From a bacterium (GTDB lineage: Bacteria; Planctomycetota; Planctomycetia; Pirellulales; Pirellulaceae): a stretch of 64,000 nt of DNA. Position 1 is the stretch's first letter; the number at the start of each line of letters is the position of its first letter. Under the pieces are notes generated by a model. The model did no database searches. It saw nothing but the letters and a program-made list of their open reading frames with translations, and was not told the DNA's origin. The position numbers and the translations under genes were made by a program. Shown piece by piece: positions 9,825 to 18,754 of the stretch. The DNA is taken from positions 78,611 to 142,610 of the forward strand of contig JAUIGN010000015.1 in NCBI GenBank assembly GCA_030430075.1, in the 5' to 3' direction.

Positions 9825-10616
9825 ATGGACCTGTGGCATCTGCTGATCCAGTTCGTGTTTCGAGTAACGTTTGGTGTCGCGCTGGCCATGGGCCTGACCT
9901 CCGCTCGCCTGGTGACCTGCGGTTTCTACCGGGTCCACCTATGGGTCTTGATGGGCATCAACACGTTCGGGGGACTGGCAATCTTCACGCGGCAGGACGC
10001 CATCGAACAGGGTCCGGTCAACTGGCAACTCCTCTTCGGGCTGGCAGTCGCGCTGGCCGTGTTGAGCTACGTGGGCGCGGTCGTCTGGCTCTATGAGCGG
10101 CCGGCCGCCGGCAAAGTGGTCCTGTTTTTGATCACGGGCATGGCCCTGGTGGCCGCCGGCCTGGTGACTCCCTGGAGCGAGGTGCCCCGCGGAACGGGAA
10201 CCGCCTTGGCGTTGCTGGACCTGGGGACCAGCGGCCTGCTGCTGGGCGCCACCTTGACCGCCATGCTGCTCGGCCACTGGTACTTGAACACTCCGACGAT
10301 GGAACTCCTTCCCTTGCGGCGGCTGGTGATGCTGATCGCGATCGGACTCGCCGCACGGGCCCTCGTCGGGGGAGCGGGACTTGCCCTGGAAGCCGCCTTG
10401 CCGACCCCGTTGGAGACCACCTTCTGGATCTTCCTCAGTTTTCGCTGGCTGGCCGGACTGGTGGGGCCTGCGATTCTAACGTTGATGACCTGGTACACGC
10501 TGCAGGTCCCCAACACGCAAAGCGCAACCGGAATCCTCTATGCCAGTGTCGTCCTGACCTTCCTGGGCGAACTGACATCCCAGCTACTGTCCGCGGATAC
10601 GGTTTATCCGATATGA
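9825..10616 (+). CDS. polytopic membrane protein, unknown function
   Basis: A 263-residue hydrophobic protein with about eight transmembrane segments spread along its length (first at residues about 4-25, last near 240-258) and short loops. No catalytic motif or cofactor site is visible and I do not recognise a named family. It begins one base after the folE stop; an alternative ATG at 9813 would overlap folE by 11 bases. The location suggests cotranscription with folE, but nothing in the sequence ties it to pterin metabolism. Confidence 0.75.
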   Translation: MDLWHLLIQFVFRVTFGVALAMGLTSARLVTCGFYRVHLWVLMGINTFGGLAIFTRQDAIEQGPVNWQLLFGLAVALAVLSYVGAVVWLYERPAAGKVVLFLITGMALVAAGLVTPWSEVPRGTGTALALLDLGTSGLLLGATLTAMLLGHWYLNTPTMELLPLRRLVMLIAIGLAARALVGGAGLALEAALPTPLETTFWIFLSFRWLAGLVGPAILTLMTWYTLQVPNTQSATGILYASVVLTFLGELTSQLLSADTVYPI

Positions 10617-10693
10617 TGGAGGCTGACGGTGATTGGTGCCCGCGGCGTTCCGCAGGGCCCTGCGTCGCTGACTGAATTGGGACGAGTCTCGCC

Positions 10694-11197
10694 ATGAATG
10701 TGACTTTTAGTTGTCCGGAATGCGACCAGACAACGAGACAGGAACTGGCTCCGGAAACACCGCGCATCGATTGTGCCCACTGCGACTATGCGATTCCCAC
10801 TTCCCTTCCCGCGGATGCGAACAAGGGGATCGATCGCTGCCTGGTGTGCGGCTGTCGCGAGCTGTACGTGCGGAAGGACTTCTCGCAGCGGCTGGGGCTG
10901 ACGGTCGTCGTTTCGGCAATGGTTCTGAGTTCCATCGCCTGGGGCTTCCACTGGCGCTACGCAGCGTATGGAATTCTGTTTGCGGCCGCCCTGATCGATG
11001 TGCTGCTCTACTTCAGTGTCGGCAACCTGCTGCAATGCTATCGCTGCCGAACCGAGTATCGCGGGTTGGCAGGTCTGGAGGATCAGGAGCCGTTCAGTTT
11101 GGAAACGCACGAGCGGTTTCGCCAGCAGGCGGCGCGCCTGGCGGAGGCCGGACCGCCGCCGGCCGATCCCTCTTCGGGTTCCTCTCCGCCCGGGTGA
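10694..11197 (+). CDS. zinc-ribbon protein with two membrane segments
   Basis: A 167-residue protein with four CxxC-type knuckles. Cys7/Cys10 with Cys27/Cys30, and CxxC at 49-52 with CYRC near 116-119, could form two zinc ribbons. Between the second and last pairs is a hydrophobic hairpin (about residues 66-106), so both ribbons would face the same side of the membrane. The C-terminal 50 residues are polar and Pro/Ala-rich. The function is unknown. It follows the membrane protein at 9825 by 77 bases on the same strand. Confidence 0.75.
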   Translation: MNVTFSCPECDQTTRQELAPETPRIDCAHCDYAIPTSLPADANKGIDRCLVCGCRELYVRKDFSQRLGLTVVVSAMVLSSIAWGFHWRYAAYGILFAAALIDVLLYFSVGNLLQCYRCRTEYRGLAGLEDQEPFSLETHERFRQQAARLAEAGPPPADPSSGSSPPG

Positions 11198-11351
11198 TTC
11201 GCGGACCGCTCCCGACGGGTAGCGCTGCTGGCGGATCGGGAATGCGGCGTTGACCGAATAAGCGGTTCATTCGTCGTGCACGCCCCGCAACGGGACGCTT
11301 TCCGACGACACGATCTTCCCCCACCCTTTGCCTGCCAATTGGATCTCCACT

Positions 11352-14342
11352 ATGGACCAGGAGCGTGAACGCATCCAGGCAGACTTGCGGGGGTTGCTCA
11401 GGGGCGAAGTCTACTGTGACGATCTGTTCGTCCAGATGTATGCCAACGATGCCAGCATTTACGAGATTCGCCCTCTCGGTGTGGTGCGGCCGTGGGGTCT
11501 CTCGGACGTCGTTGCCTGCGTCGAGTACGCGGCCGAGAACAGCATCCCGATCCATGCCCGGGGTGCCGGCACGGGTGTCGCCGGCGAGTCGCTGGGGCCG
11601 GGTCTGATGATCGATTTCTCGACGCATATGCGGCGGGTCCTGGAAATCACCGAGGACACGGTGCGATTTCAACCCGGCATTGTGCTGGCCCAACTCAACA
11701 ACCACCTCAAGAAGCACAACCGGATGTTTGGACCCGACCCGGCCACGCGGCGGGTCACGACGATGGGCAGCGTGCTGGCCATCGATGGGGGTGGCAGCCA
11801 TTGGCCCGCTTACGGGACCGCGCGGGACCACGTGGTCCGGCTGCAGGTCGTGTTGGCGGACGGCTCGGTGCTGGAGGCCGAGCGGGTGCCGGTCGAGTCG
11901 CGGCCGGCCGCCTGGTCAGCCGATTCGGCGAACCCCTTGTCGCGAAGCGAGTTAGCACGGCGGGTGGCCGACCTGGTGCAACGCGAGTCCGAAGTGATCG
12001 CGGCCCATCGTCCGCAAACTCTGGTCAACCGATCGGGCTACCATGTCTACGACATCCTCAACGACGGCCAGTTGGACCTGGCGCGATTGCTGGTTGGTTC
12101 GGAAGGGACACTGGGCTTGATTACCGAAGCCACGGTCAAGACCTCGCCGCTGCCCAGGCAACGGGGCGTGGCGCTCCTCTATTTCGATCGGCTCGAGAGC
12201 GCCGCCCAAGGCGCGCTGCTCGCATCCAGCATGGGGGTCAGTGCCTGCGACTTGATGGACCGGCGTCTGCTTTCGATCTCCCGCGAAGTCGACGAACAGT
12301 TTGATCAGTTGGTTCCCAATCAGGCGGAAGCGATGGTTCTCGTCGAAGTGGACGGCGATGATCTCTCGACCGTCAACGATCAGCTCAACCAGGTCATTTC
12401 CCGCATCCAACGGCGCAAGCGGCTGGCCTTTGATTCGCGAGTGGCCTTGGATACGGAGGATCGGGACCTCTTCTGGCACCTCGTGCGGCGGGTCATTCCG
12501 CGGCTCTATCGTCTCAAGGGCACGATCCGGCCACTGCCGTTCGTCGAGGACATCGCCGTCATGCCCAAACTGTTGCCCGACTTTCTGGTCCGGATGCAGA
12601 ACGTCTTCAAAGAGAACCAGGTTACCGCGACGTTCTTCTCGCACGTTGGCCAGGGTCAGATTCATGTGCGTCCGTTTCTGAACCTGGCGGACGCGGACGA
12701 CTTGCGGCGGATGCAGGACGTGGCCACGCAACTGTATGAGCAAGTGCTGGACGTCGGGGGGACCATCAGTGGGGAACATGGTGACGGGCTGAGCCGGACC
12801 TGGTTTGTTCAACGTCAACACGGACCGCTGTACGAGGTCTTTCGAGGCATCAAGCGGATCTTCGACCCGCAGAACATCCTCAATCCGGGCAAGATCGTGG
12901 CCGACGCCCCTCAACCGCTGACCAAGAATCTGCGGCCGGTCGTGGCACCGGTGGAAGAGACAGAATCGGCGGGCAGTTCGGAGACGACCCGAGCGCTGGC
13001 AACCAACCGGCTGAACCTGCATCTGATCTGGGAAGGGCAGTCGATTGAGAATACGGCGCGGACCTGCAACGGCTGCGGGCGTTGCCGGAGCGAATGGTCG
13101 ATCGAGCGGATGTGCCCCATCTTTCGCATCGCGCCCCGTGAAGAAGCGTCGCCGCGAGCGAAGGGCAATCTGATGCGGGCCGTGTTGACCGGTAGCCTCG
13201 ACCACGACGTCCTGGCCACCGATGCGCTCAAGTCAATTGCCGACCTGTGTGTGAACTGCCATCAGTGCCGGCTCGAGTGTCCGGCCGAAGTCGATATCCC
13301 TAAGCTGATGGTCGAGTGCAAGGCCCAGTATGTTGCGACGAACGGGTTGCGTCCCAGCGACTGGTTGCTGACGCGGCCGGACCTGCTGGCCGGCTACAGC
13401 AGCGGCTTCGCGTCGGTCGTGAATTGGGCGATCGGCAACCGGCCCATGCGGTGGCTGCTGGAAAAGGTTGCCGGAATTGCCCAAGGCCGCAAGCTTCCCC
13501 GGCTGGCGCTCCGCAACCTGGTTCGTGTGGCCCATCGCCGCAAATTGAGCCGTCCGACGCGGGGAACCGGCAGCAAGGTTCTGTATTTCGCCGACGTCTA
13601 TGCAACCTGGTACGACGTGCAGTTGGCCGAGTCGCTGGTGGCGATCCTGGAGCACAACGGGATCGAGGTCTACATCCCGCCCCGCGCGCTGCACGCCGGC
13701 ATGGCTGCCGTCTCTGCGGGCGCGACCGATGCCGCCAAGCGGCTGGCGTACGGAAATATCAGGCTGTTGGCGGATGCCGTTCGCCAAGGCTACCAGATCG
13801 TGACCACGGAACCCTCCACGGCACTCTGCTTGACGCACGAATATCCGAATTTGCTGGACGAAGACGACGTCCATCTGGTGGCTCGGAATACGAGCGAGGC
13901 TTGCGGCTATCTGTGGCGGATGCACCAGCACGGCGACCTCAAGCTCGATCTTAGCCCGATCGACGCCGTGCTGGGTTATCATCAGCCGTGTCATCAACGG
14001 GCGCTCAACGGGGGCGCCCCAGGGCACAGCCTGTTACGCTTGATACCCGGTCTGACGGTGCGCCCACTGAATCACGGATGCTCGGGAATGGCCGGCATGT
14101 ACGGACTGAAACGCAAGAACTACCGTGCCAGCTTGCGTGTCGGCTGGGAACTGATTTCGGCACTCCGGGACCCCGCGGTCCAATGCGGTACCACGGAATG
14201 CTCTGCCTGCAAAATTCAAATGGAACAGGGAACCACCAAGCCGACGCTGCACCCGCTCAAGTTGCTGGCCCACGCCTACGGCCTGATGCCTGATGTGGGC
14301 CGTCAACTGTCGGCCCGGGGAGAGGAGTTGATTGTCACGTGA
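11352..14342 (+). CDS. FAD-linked oxidase fused to Fe-S/CCG reductase domain (YdiJ/D-2-hydroxyacid dehydrogenase type)
   Basis: A 996-residue flavin and iron-sulfur dehydrogenase. Residues about 35-250 form the PCMH FAD-binding fold (HARGAGTGVAGES), and about 260-520 the FAD-oxidase C-terminal domain (GEHGDGLSRTWF). Next come two 4Fe-4S motifs near residues 572-592 (CNGCGRC...CP) and 633-643 (CVNCHQCRLECP). The C-terminal CCG-type cysteine motifs include YHQPCHQR, GCSGMAG and TTECSACK. The order and length match E. coli YdiJ (about 1018 residues), which oxidises D-2-hydroxyglutarate; D-lactate or glycolate-type substrates are also possible. The ATG at 11352 is preferred over the TTG at 11328. 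Its last four bases overlap moaD (GTGA), so it is probably in one transcript with the molybdopterin genes although it shows no molybdenum site. Confidence 0.9.
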   Translation: MDQERERIQADLRGLLRGEVYCDDLFVQMYANDASIYEIRPLGVVRPWGLSDVVACVEYAAENSIPIHARGAGTGVAGESLGPGLMIDFSTHMRRVLEITEDTVRFQPGIVLAQLNNHLKKHNRMFGPDPATRRVTTMGSVLAIDGGGSHWPAYGTARDHVVRLQVVLADGSVLEAERVPVESRPAAWSADSANPLSRSELARRVADLVQRESEVIAAHRPQTLVNRSGYHVYDILNDGQLDLARLLVGSEGTLGLITEATVKTSPLPRQRGVALLYFDRLESAAQGALLASSMGVSACDLMDRRLLSISREVDEQFDQLVPNQAEAMVLVEVDGDDLSTVNDQLNQVISRIQRRKRLAFDSRVALDTEDRDLFWHLVRRVIPRLYRLKGTIRPLPFVEDIAVMPKLLPDFLVRMQNVFKENQVTATFFSHVGQGQIHVRPFLNLADADDLRRMQDVATQLYEQVLDVGGTISGEHGDGLSRTWFVQRQHGPLYEVFRGIKRIFDPQNILNPGKIVADAPQPLTKNLRPVVAPVEETESAGSSETTRALATNRLNLHLIWEGQSIENTARTCNGCGRCRSEWSIERMCPIFRIAPREEASPRAKGNLMRAVLTGSLDHDVLATDALKSIADLCVNCHQCRLECPAEVDIPKLMVECKAQYVATNGLRPSDWLLTRPDLLAGYSSGFASVVNWAIGNRPMRWLLEKVAGIAQGRKLPRLALRNLVRVAHRRKLSRPTRGTGSKVLYFADVYATWYDVQLAESLVAILEHNGIEVYIPPRALHAGMAAVSAGATDAAKRLAYGNIRLLADAVRQGYQIVTTEPSTALCLTHEYPNLLDEDDVHLVARNTSEACGYLWRMHQHGDLKLDLSPIDAVLGYHQPCHQRALNGGAPGHSLLRLIPGLTVRPLNHGCSGMAGMYGLKRKNYRASLRVGWELISALRDPAVQCGTTECSACKIQMEQGTTKPTLHPLKLLAHAYGLMPDVGRQLSARGEELIVT

Positions 14343-14584
14343 AGGTTGAGGTCAAATTGTTTGCCGTCGCCAAACAGCTCGCCGGCGCCGACACGGCGGT
14401 CGTTGAGTTGGCGGATGCATCGACCGTGGCCGATCTCCGCGCCGCGCTGGCCCGTACGTATCCGCCGCTGGCCCCAACCCTGGCCAGCGTCGTTTTTGCC
14501 GTTAACGCAGCATACGCCGACGAGCAAACGCGGCTCCACCCGCACGACGAAATTGCCTGTATCCCGCCGGTCAGTGGCGGATGA
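14339..14584 (+). CDS. moaD: molybdopterin synthase small subunit (sulfur carrier)
   Basis: An 81-residue ubiquitin-fold protein ending in the Gly-Gly tail (PPVSGG) that is adenylated and thiocarboxylated. The thiocarboxylate supplies sulfur for the dithiolene of molybdopterin. FAVNAAYADEQTRLHPHDEIACIPP is typical of the second half of MoaD (the hydrophobic core and the approach to the tail). The start is GTG, inside the stop of the upstream dehydrogenase gene. Its partner moaE follows 147 bases later. Confidence 0.93.
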   Translation: MKVEVKLFAVAKQLAGADTAVVELADASTVADLRAALARTYPPLAPTLASVVFAVNAAYADEQTRLHPHDEIACIPPVSGG

Positions 14585-14731
14585 CGGGTCCGCGCGTCTA
14601 AACTGAAGGACAGCCCGACGAGTCCACTCGAACAAGGACTTCCGTATCGTCGACAACGGTGCGATGGCGTATTTCGCGCCGGAGCGACCGTGGCCGGGTG
14701 ACAGAAGTTGTTGAGCCGTTTCGCGTTAGCC

Positions 14732-15250
14732 ATGATTGAAATTACACACGAACCCATTGACACCGCCGCACTGCTCCGCGCCGTCGAATCGAATCTGGCG
14801 GGCGCCGCCGTGCTATTCCTGGGAACAACGCGCGAAGTGACGGGTGACCGCCGCACGCGCAGCCTGGTTTACGAAGCGTACGAAGCGATGGCACGTCAGA
14901 AAATGGCAGAACTTGCCGAAGAAGCGTCGCGTCGCTGGCCGCTCACCGGGAGTGCCCTCGTGCACCGGCTGGGTGAACTTGGATTGGGCGAAGCGAGCGT
15001 GGCAATTGCCGTCAGCTCACCCCACCGTTGCGACGCCTTCGAAGCCGGCCAATGGTTGATCGACACGCTCAAGGAAGTTGTGCCGATCTGGAAACAGGAG
15101 AATTGGGCGGATGGCACCTGCGAATGGGTCCATCCCGGACAGCCCCCCTCGCCGACCGGCGGGTTGGCAGAGAGCGCTGCGGGCTCCGCACCGGCTGAAC
15201 CGCACGCGGAAGGCGCGCATCCCGCGAATCCGGCAAGCAACGAGTCATGA
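14732..15250 (+). CDS. moaE: molybdopterin synthase catalytic subunit
   Basis: A 172-residue protein that, with MoaD, converts cyclic pyranopterin monophosphate to molybdopterin. The active-site pattern is present: FLGTTREVTGDRR near residues 29-41, and Lys114 and Lys121 in LKEVVPIWKQE. Their spacing of seven equals that of the catalytic Lys119/Lys126 of E. coli MoaE. The last 35 residues are an Ala/Pro/Glu-rich tail beyond the usual end. The frame is open from a TTG at 14708, but the ATG at 14732 starts the conserved IEITHEPID strand. The stop overlaps moaA by four bases (ATGA). Confidence 0.94.
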   Translation: MIEITHEPIDTAALLRAVESNLAGAAVLFLGTTREVTGDRRTRSLVYEAYEAMARQKMAELAEEASRRWPLTGSALVHRLGELGLGEASVAIAVSSPHRCDAFEAGQWLIDTLKEVVPIWKQENWADGTCEWVHPGQPPSPTGGLAESAAGSAPAEPHAEGAHPANPASNES

Positions 15251-16248
15251 GCACACCGACACAACTCGTCGATTCGCTGGGCCGCATCCACACCAACTTG
15301 CGTGTCAGCGTGACCGACCGCTGCAATATCCGTTGCTTTTACTGCATGCCGCTGGAGAATGTCCAGTTTCGCCCTCGAGCGGAGATCCTGACGTTCGAAG
15401 AGATCGAGCGTTTTGTGCGGATCGCGGCCGGCCTGGGGGTCAACAAACTCCGATTGACGGGCGGCGAGCCACTGGTTCGGGCGGATCTGGACCAACTGAT
15501 CCGCCGCCTGGTGGCGGTGCCGGGAATTACCGACGTCGCCTTGACGACCAATGGAGTTCTCTTGGCCGAGCAGGCCAGGCGGCTCAAGGAGGCGGGCCTG
15601 CACCGGCTGAATATCAGCCTGGATGGCCTCAAGGAAGAGACCTTCCAACGGATCGCCCGACGGACCGGCTTGGACCGCGTTCTGGCAGGGATCGAGGCGG
15701 CACAGCAAGTCGGGTTTGAGAAGATTCGCCTCAACGCCGTCGCGATCCGGGGGATTACGGAAGACGAAATCGTACCCCTGGGTGAGTTCGCTCGGCAGCA
15801 GAACCTCGAGCTGCGGTTCATTGAATTCATGCCCCTCGACGCCGACGGCAACTGGCAAACCGATCAGGTGATCTCCGGCGGCCAGATTCGCCAACGGCTG
15901 GAAGAGGCATTCGCACAACTGGTCCCCGCGGATCGGCCCGACCCGAGTCAACCGGCGATGGACTTTGTGTTTGCCGATGGGCGAGGTCGGATCGGCTTCA
16001 TCAATCCGGTGTCCGCACCGTTTTGCGGAACGTGCAACCGGCTGCGCATCACGGCCGAAGGTCAGGTGCGGAATTGCCTCTTTTCGACCCGGGAATGGGA
16101 TGCCCGCCAGTTGTTGCGGTCGGAGGCCAGCGATGCGTCGATCGCAGAGCAGTTGGTCGCCTGCGTACAGGCCAAGAAACCGGGACATGGAATCGATTCT
16201 GACGAGTTCGTGAAACCGGAGCGGGCCATGTACCAGATCGGTGGATAG
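15247..16248 (+). CDS. moaA: GTP 3',8-cyclase (radical SAM)
   Basis: A 333-residue radical SAM enzyme catalysing the first step of molybdenum cofactor synthesis, GTP to 3',8-cyclo-GTP. The N-terminal cluster ligands are Cys26, Cys30 and Cys33 (CNIRCFYC). LRLTGGEPLVR binds SAM. The second cluster is formed by the C-terminal FCGTCNRLR...CLF cysteines. The protein ends in the conserved Gly-Gly (MYQIGG) needed for activity in this family. It overlaps moaE by ATGA. No moaC is in the window, so the second pathway step is encoded elsewhere. Confidence 0.97.
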   Translation: MSTPTQLVDSLGRIHTNLRVSVTDRCNIRCFYCMPLENVQFRPRAEILTFEEIERFVRIAAGLGVNKLRLTGGEPLVRADLDQLIRRLVAVPGITDVALTTNGVLLAEQARRLKEAGLHRLNISLDGLKEETFQRIARRTGLDRVLAGIEAAQQVGFEKIRLNAVAIRGITEDEIVPLGEFARQQNLELRFIEFMPLDADGNWQTDQVISGGQIRQRLEEAFAQLVPADRPDPSQPAMDFVFADGRGRIGFINPVSAPFCGTCNRLRITAEGQVRNCLFSTREWDARQLLRSEASDASIAEQLVACVQAKKPGHGIDSDEFVKPERAMYQIGG

Positions 16249-16322
16249 GTCGCGTGGCGGATGGCCGGCGACGCGGGTTCCATGCCCGCTGCACGTCTGG
16301 CGACGATTGACAGGGAAGGACC

Positions 16323-17495
16323 ATGACTGCTCGGATCTATGTCGACAACGCCGCGACCAGTTGGCCCAAGCCGCTCGCCGTATACGACGCAGTCGACCAC
16401 TTTCAGCGAGAGCTCGGTGCGCCCGCAGGCCGCGGTGCCTACCGGGAAGCGATCGAGGTGGGACGCCTCGTCGCCGAGACACGTCGGCAGTTGGCCCTGT
16501 TGCTGGGTGGTGTCGCTGCCGAACGCGTGATTTTCACATTCAACGGCACCGATTCACTCAACCTCGCCATCCACGGCTCGCTCCGCCCTGGTGACCACGT
16601 CGTGACCAGCGTGGTCGAACACAATTCCGTGCTCAGACCTCTCCGGCAGCTCGAACAGTCCGGAGCGATCGAAGTCTCGCGCGTTGCCTGCGACCGAGTC
16701 GGGCTGGTTGATCCCGACGATCTCCGCCGGGCAATCCGCAGCCAGACCCGGATGATCGCGCTGACGCACGCCTCCAATGTGACGGGCACCATCCAGCCGG
16801 CTGCCGCCGTGGGAAAGCTGGCCGCGCAACACGGCCTGTTGTTCCTGCTGGACGCCGCCCAGACCTTGGGGCATGTCCCGGTCGATGTCGAAGCGCTGGG
16901 CGTGCACCTGCTGGCAGCGCCTGGACACAAGGCCCTGATGGGCCCGCTGGGGAGCGGCCTGCTGTACGTGGCGCCGGGCGTCGAAGGGCAATTGCAGCCG
17001 GTTCGCCAGGGTGGAACCGGAACGCAAAGCGAATCGGATACCCAGCCGCAATCGCTGCCGGACAAGTACGAAGCGGGCAACCACAACGTGCCCGCCATTG
17101 TGGGGCTCGGTGCCGCCGTCCGAGAGCTCAGGGAACTGGGTGTCGAAGCCGTCGAAGCACAGACTCGCCGGTTGCTTTCCCACCTGCAAGACGGGCTGAA
17201 GGCCATCCCCGGCGTCACGCTACACGGCCCGCTCGACGCGCAACGCCAGGCTGCCATCCAGAGCCTCGCCGTCTCCGGCTACGATCCCCAGGAAGTCGCC
17301 TCGATGCTCGATACGGCATATTCCATTCAGACGCGGGCCGGTTTACATTGCGCCCCGTTGGTCCATCAAACGCTCGGCACGCACAGCCAGGGCGGCTCGC
17401 TGCGGCTGAGCCTGGGACCATTCAATACGGCCGAGCAGATCAATATTGTCATCCGTGCCATCGGCGAAGTTGCTGCATCCGCGCCGGTCGGCTGA
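16323..17495 (+). CDS. class V aminotransferase-fold cysteine desulfurase family protein
   Basis: A 390-residue PLP enzyme of the NifS/SufS superfamily. YVDNAATSWPKP at the N-terminus and Lys203 in the Schiff-base motif APGHKALMGPLGSGLLYV are diagnostic. The C-terminal part has RAGLHCAPL, whose Cys is the likely persulfide carrier, and GSLRLSLGPFNT. The form resembles the EF2568-type subgroup rather than IscS. It lies 74 bases after moaA, which suggests, but does not prove, that it supplies sulfur for MoaD thiocarboxylation. GGAAGG shortly before the ATG is a good ribosome site. Confidence 0.9.
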   Translation: MTARIYVDNAATSWPKPLAVYDAVDHFQRELGAPAGRGAYREAIEVGRLVAETRRQLALLLGGVAAERVIFTFNGTDSLNLAIHGSLRPGDHVVTSVVEHNSVLRPLRQLEQSGAIEVSRVACDRVGLVDPDDLRRAIRSQTRMIALTHASNVTGTIQPAAAVGKLAAQHGLLFLLDAAQTLGHVPVDVEALGVHLLAAPGHKALMGPLGSGLLYVAPGVEGQLQPVRQGGTGTQSESDTQPQSLPDKYEAGNHNVPAIVGLGAAVRELRELGVEAVEAQTRRLLSHLQDGLKAIPGVTLHGPLDAQRQAAIQSLAVSGYDPQEVASMLDTAYSIQTRAGLHCAPLVHQTLGTHSQGGSLRLSLGPFNTAEQINIVIRAIGEVAASAPVG

Positions 17496-17598
17496 TGCGG
17501 CGGCCATCGTTCGCCCCACGTCCGCCCCAAATCGGCGCGGCGGCACAACATCAAACAGCCCCTCACGTTGCGACGTGACCTGAAAGGAAGCTGATCTC

Positions 17599-18057
17599 AT
17601 GTCAAAACGGTCAACATCGCAACCGTCGCCGGCCGGAGATGGCACCGACACGCCTTGGTACGGCGAGGGACTTCGTTTCAAGTGCTCGCAATGCGGTGAC
17701 TGCTGCACTGGAGCACCCGGGTACGTTTGGGTGAACAAGGCCGAGATCACGGCGTTGGCCGCCCTGCATGCCGCAGGGGTCGACGAGTTTGAGGAGAAGT
17801 ATGTTCGCAAGATTGGGATCAGAAAGAGCTTGCGCGAGTTTCCCAATGGGGACTGTGTCTTCTTCGACCCCGAATCGCGCAAATGCACCGTCTATGACGC
17901 CCGACCGCGGCAGTGCCGCACCTGGCCCTTCTGGGAATCCAATCTGAAGTCCCCCGCGGCATGGGATGCGACTTGCGAAGTTTGCCCTGGGAGCGGCAAA
18001 GGTCGCCTCTATTCCCTGGAAGAGATCGAAACGAGGCGCAAGGAGTTTCGCGTCTAG
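17599..18057 (+). CDS. YkgJ-type cysteine cluster protein
   Basis: A 152-residue protein with the CxxCxxCC cluster (Cys29, Cys32, Cys35, Cys36). Later cysteines sit in NGDCVFF, RKCTVYDARPRQCRTWPF and TCEVCPG. This pattern defines the putative zinc- or iron-chelating YkgJ family, often annotated as Fe-S oxidoreductase. The RP.QCR.WPFW segment is the family signature. AAGGAAG lies about 11 bases before the ATG. It follows the desulfurase-like gene by about 100 bases, so a metal or Fe-S role would suit the neighbourhood; the real substrate is unknown. Confidence 0.85.
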   Translation: MSKRSTSQPSPAGDGTDTPWYGEGLRFKCSQCGDCCTGAPGYVWVNKAEITALAALHAAGVDEFEEKYVRKIGIRKSLREFPNGDCVFFDPESRKCTVYDARPRQCRTWPFWESNLKSPAAWDATCEVCPGSGKGRLYSLEEIETRRKEFRV

Positions 18058-18650
18058 CTCCAATTCCGTGCCATCGGATTTAGTAAGTCGTTGACCTGCA
18101 ACAACGCTCGCCGGAACGTTGTGAATGCCTGGTGGGCATCGTGAACGCCTTGTCAGTCAATACGTTGCGGATGCGATCACCGGATTCGAATGGAACGGTG
18201 TTACGCCGAGCCCGAATCGATCATCAGCCGGCCGGCGATCGCCCCGGTTCCGTGAGCACGGCGCGAACGCTCCACGGCTGATGACTGGTCCAGGCGAAAC
18301 GGCCGCCGGCACCAGGCGCCGCGGCGGACTCTCGAAGTGCCGCTGGCCCATTGGCAGGGTGGCAGGTGGCCTCTACGCCTCCGGCGTTAATCTGTAGCGA
18401 TTTGTTGAAGTTTGCCGGATGGGGCGCCGATGATGGCTGAAGTACAAAGGACCGGATGGTGCGCGGACGGCGTGCCTGTCCCGTAAGTCGTTTCCCTGAA
18501 ATGATTTAGAATACAGACCGCCGCCCGGACTCAGCACTGAAGACGTAAGTTGTTTTATAGAAGAAACTTGCGGCTCTCAGAGGACCCACGAACAGGTAAC
18601 GGGCGCGGCCATTGGAGCGACACGAAGGTGCCGGAGCGAAGTTGTTGATC
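18058..18650. other. intergenic stretch upstream of the HU gene
   Basis: About 590 bases with no convincing reading frame. It contains a diverged copy of dispersed repeat B (18250-18300) and an A/T-richer patch around 18500-18580 with a short AAGTT...AACTT dyad. A small RNA is possible but nothing specific supports one. Confidence 0.5.
18250..18300 (-). repeat. dispersed repeat B, diverged copy
   Basis: It contains CGGCTGATGACTGGTCCAGG, close to the copy at 36888-36934 (CGGCTGATGAATGATCCAGG) and to others at 40083, 44594, 57566 and 63799 (some inverted). Strand is assigned so that the repeat reads TCAGCCG...GTTAGCC as at the right edge of the window. Confidence 0.6.
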
Positions 18651-18679
18651 TTGACTCTACTACTTGTGGTATTTACACT
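18651..18679 (+). promoter_or_regulatory. sigma-70-type promoter of the HU-like gene
   Basis: TTGACT at 18651-18656, a 17-base spacer, and TACACT at 18674-18679 form a near-consensus pair in an A/T-rich setting. Transcription would start near 18686 and leave a leader of roughly 70 bases before the GTG at 18755. This is among the best promoter matches in the window, fitting an abundant nucleoid protein. Confidence 0.7.
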
Positions 18680-18754
18680 TGGAACTCGTCGGTATCAGCC
18701 GTGGGACGAATTTTTCGAGGTAATTTGCCGGCAGAATCCCACAGGAGTCGTGTC

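Noticed and set aside
18125..18397. 90-residue plus-strand frame before the HU gene
   Set aside because: It spans a diverged repeat B copy, has no ribosome site and no recognisable motif.
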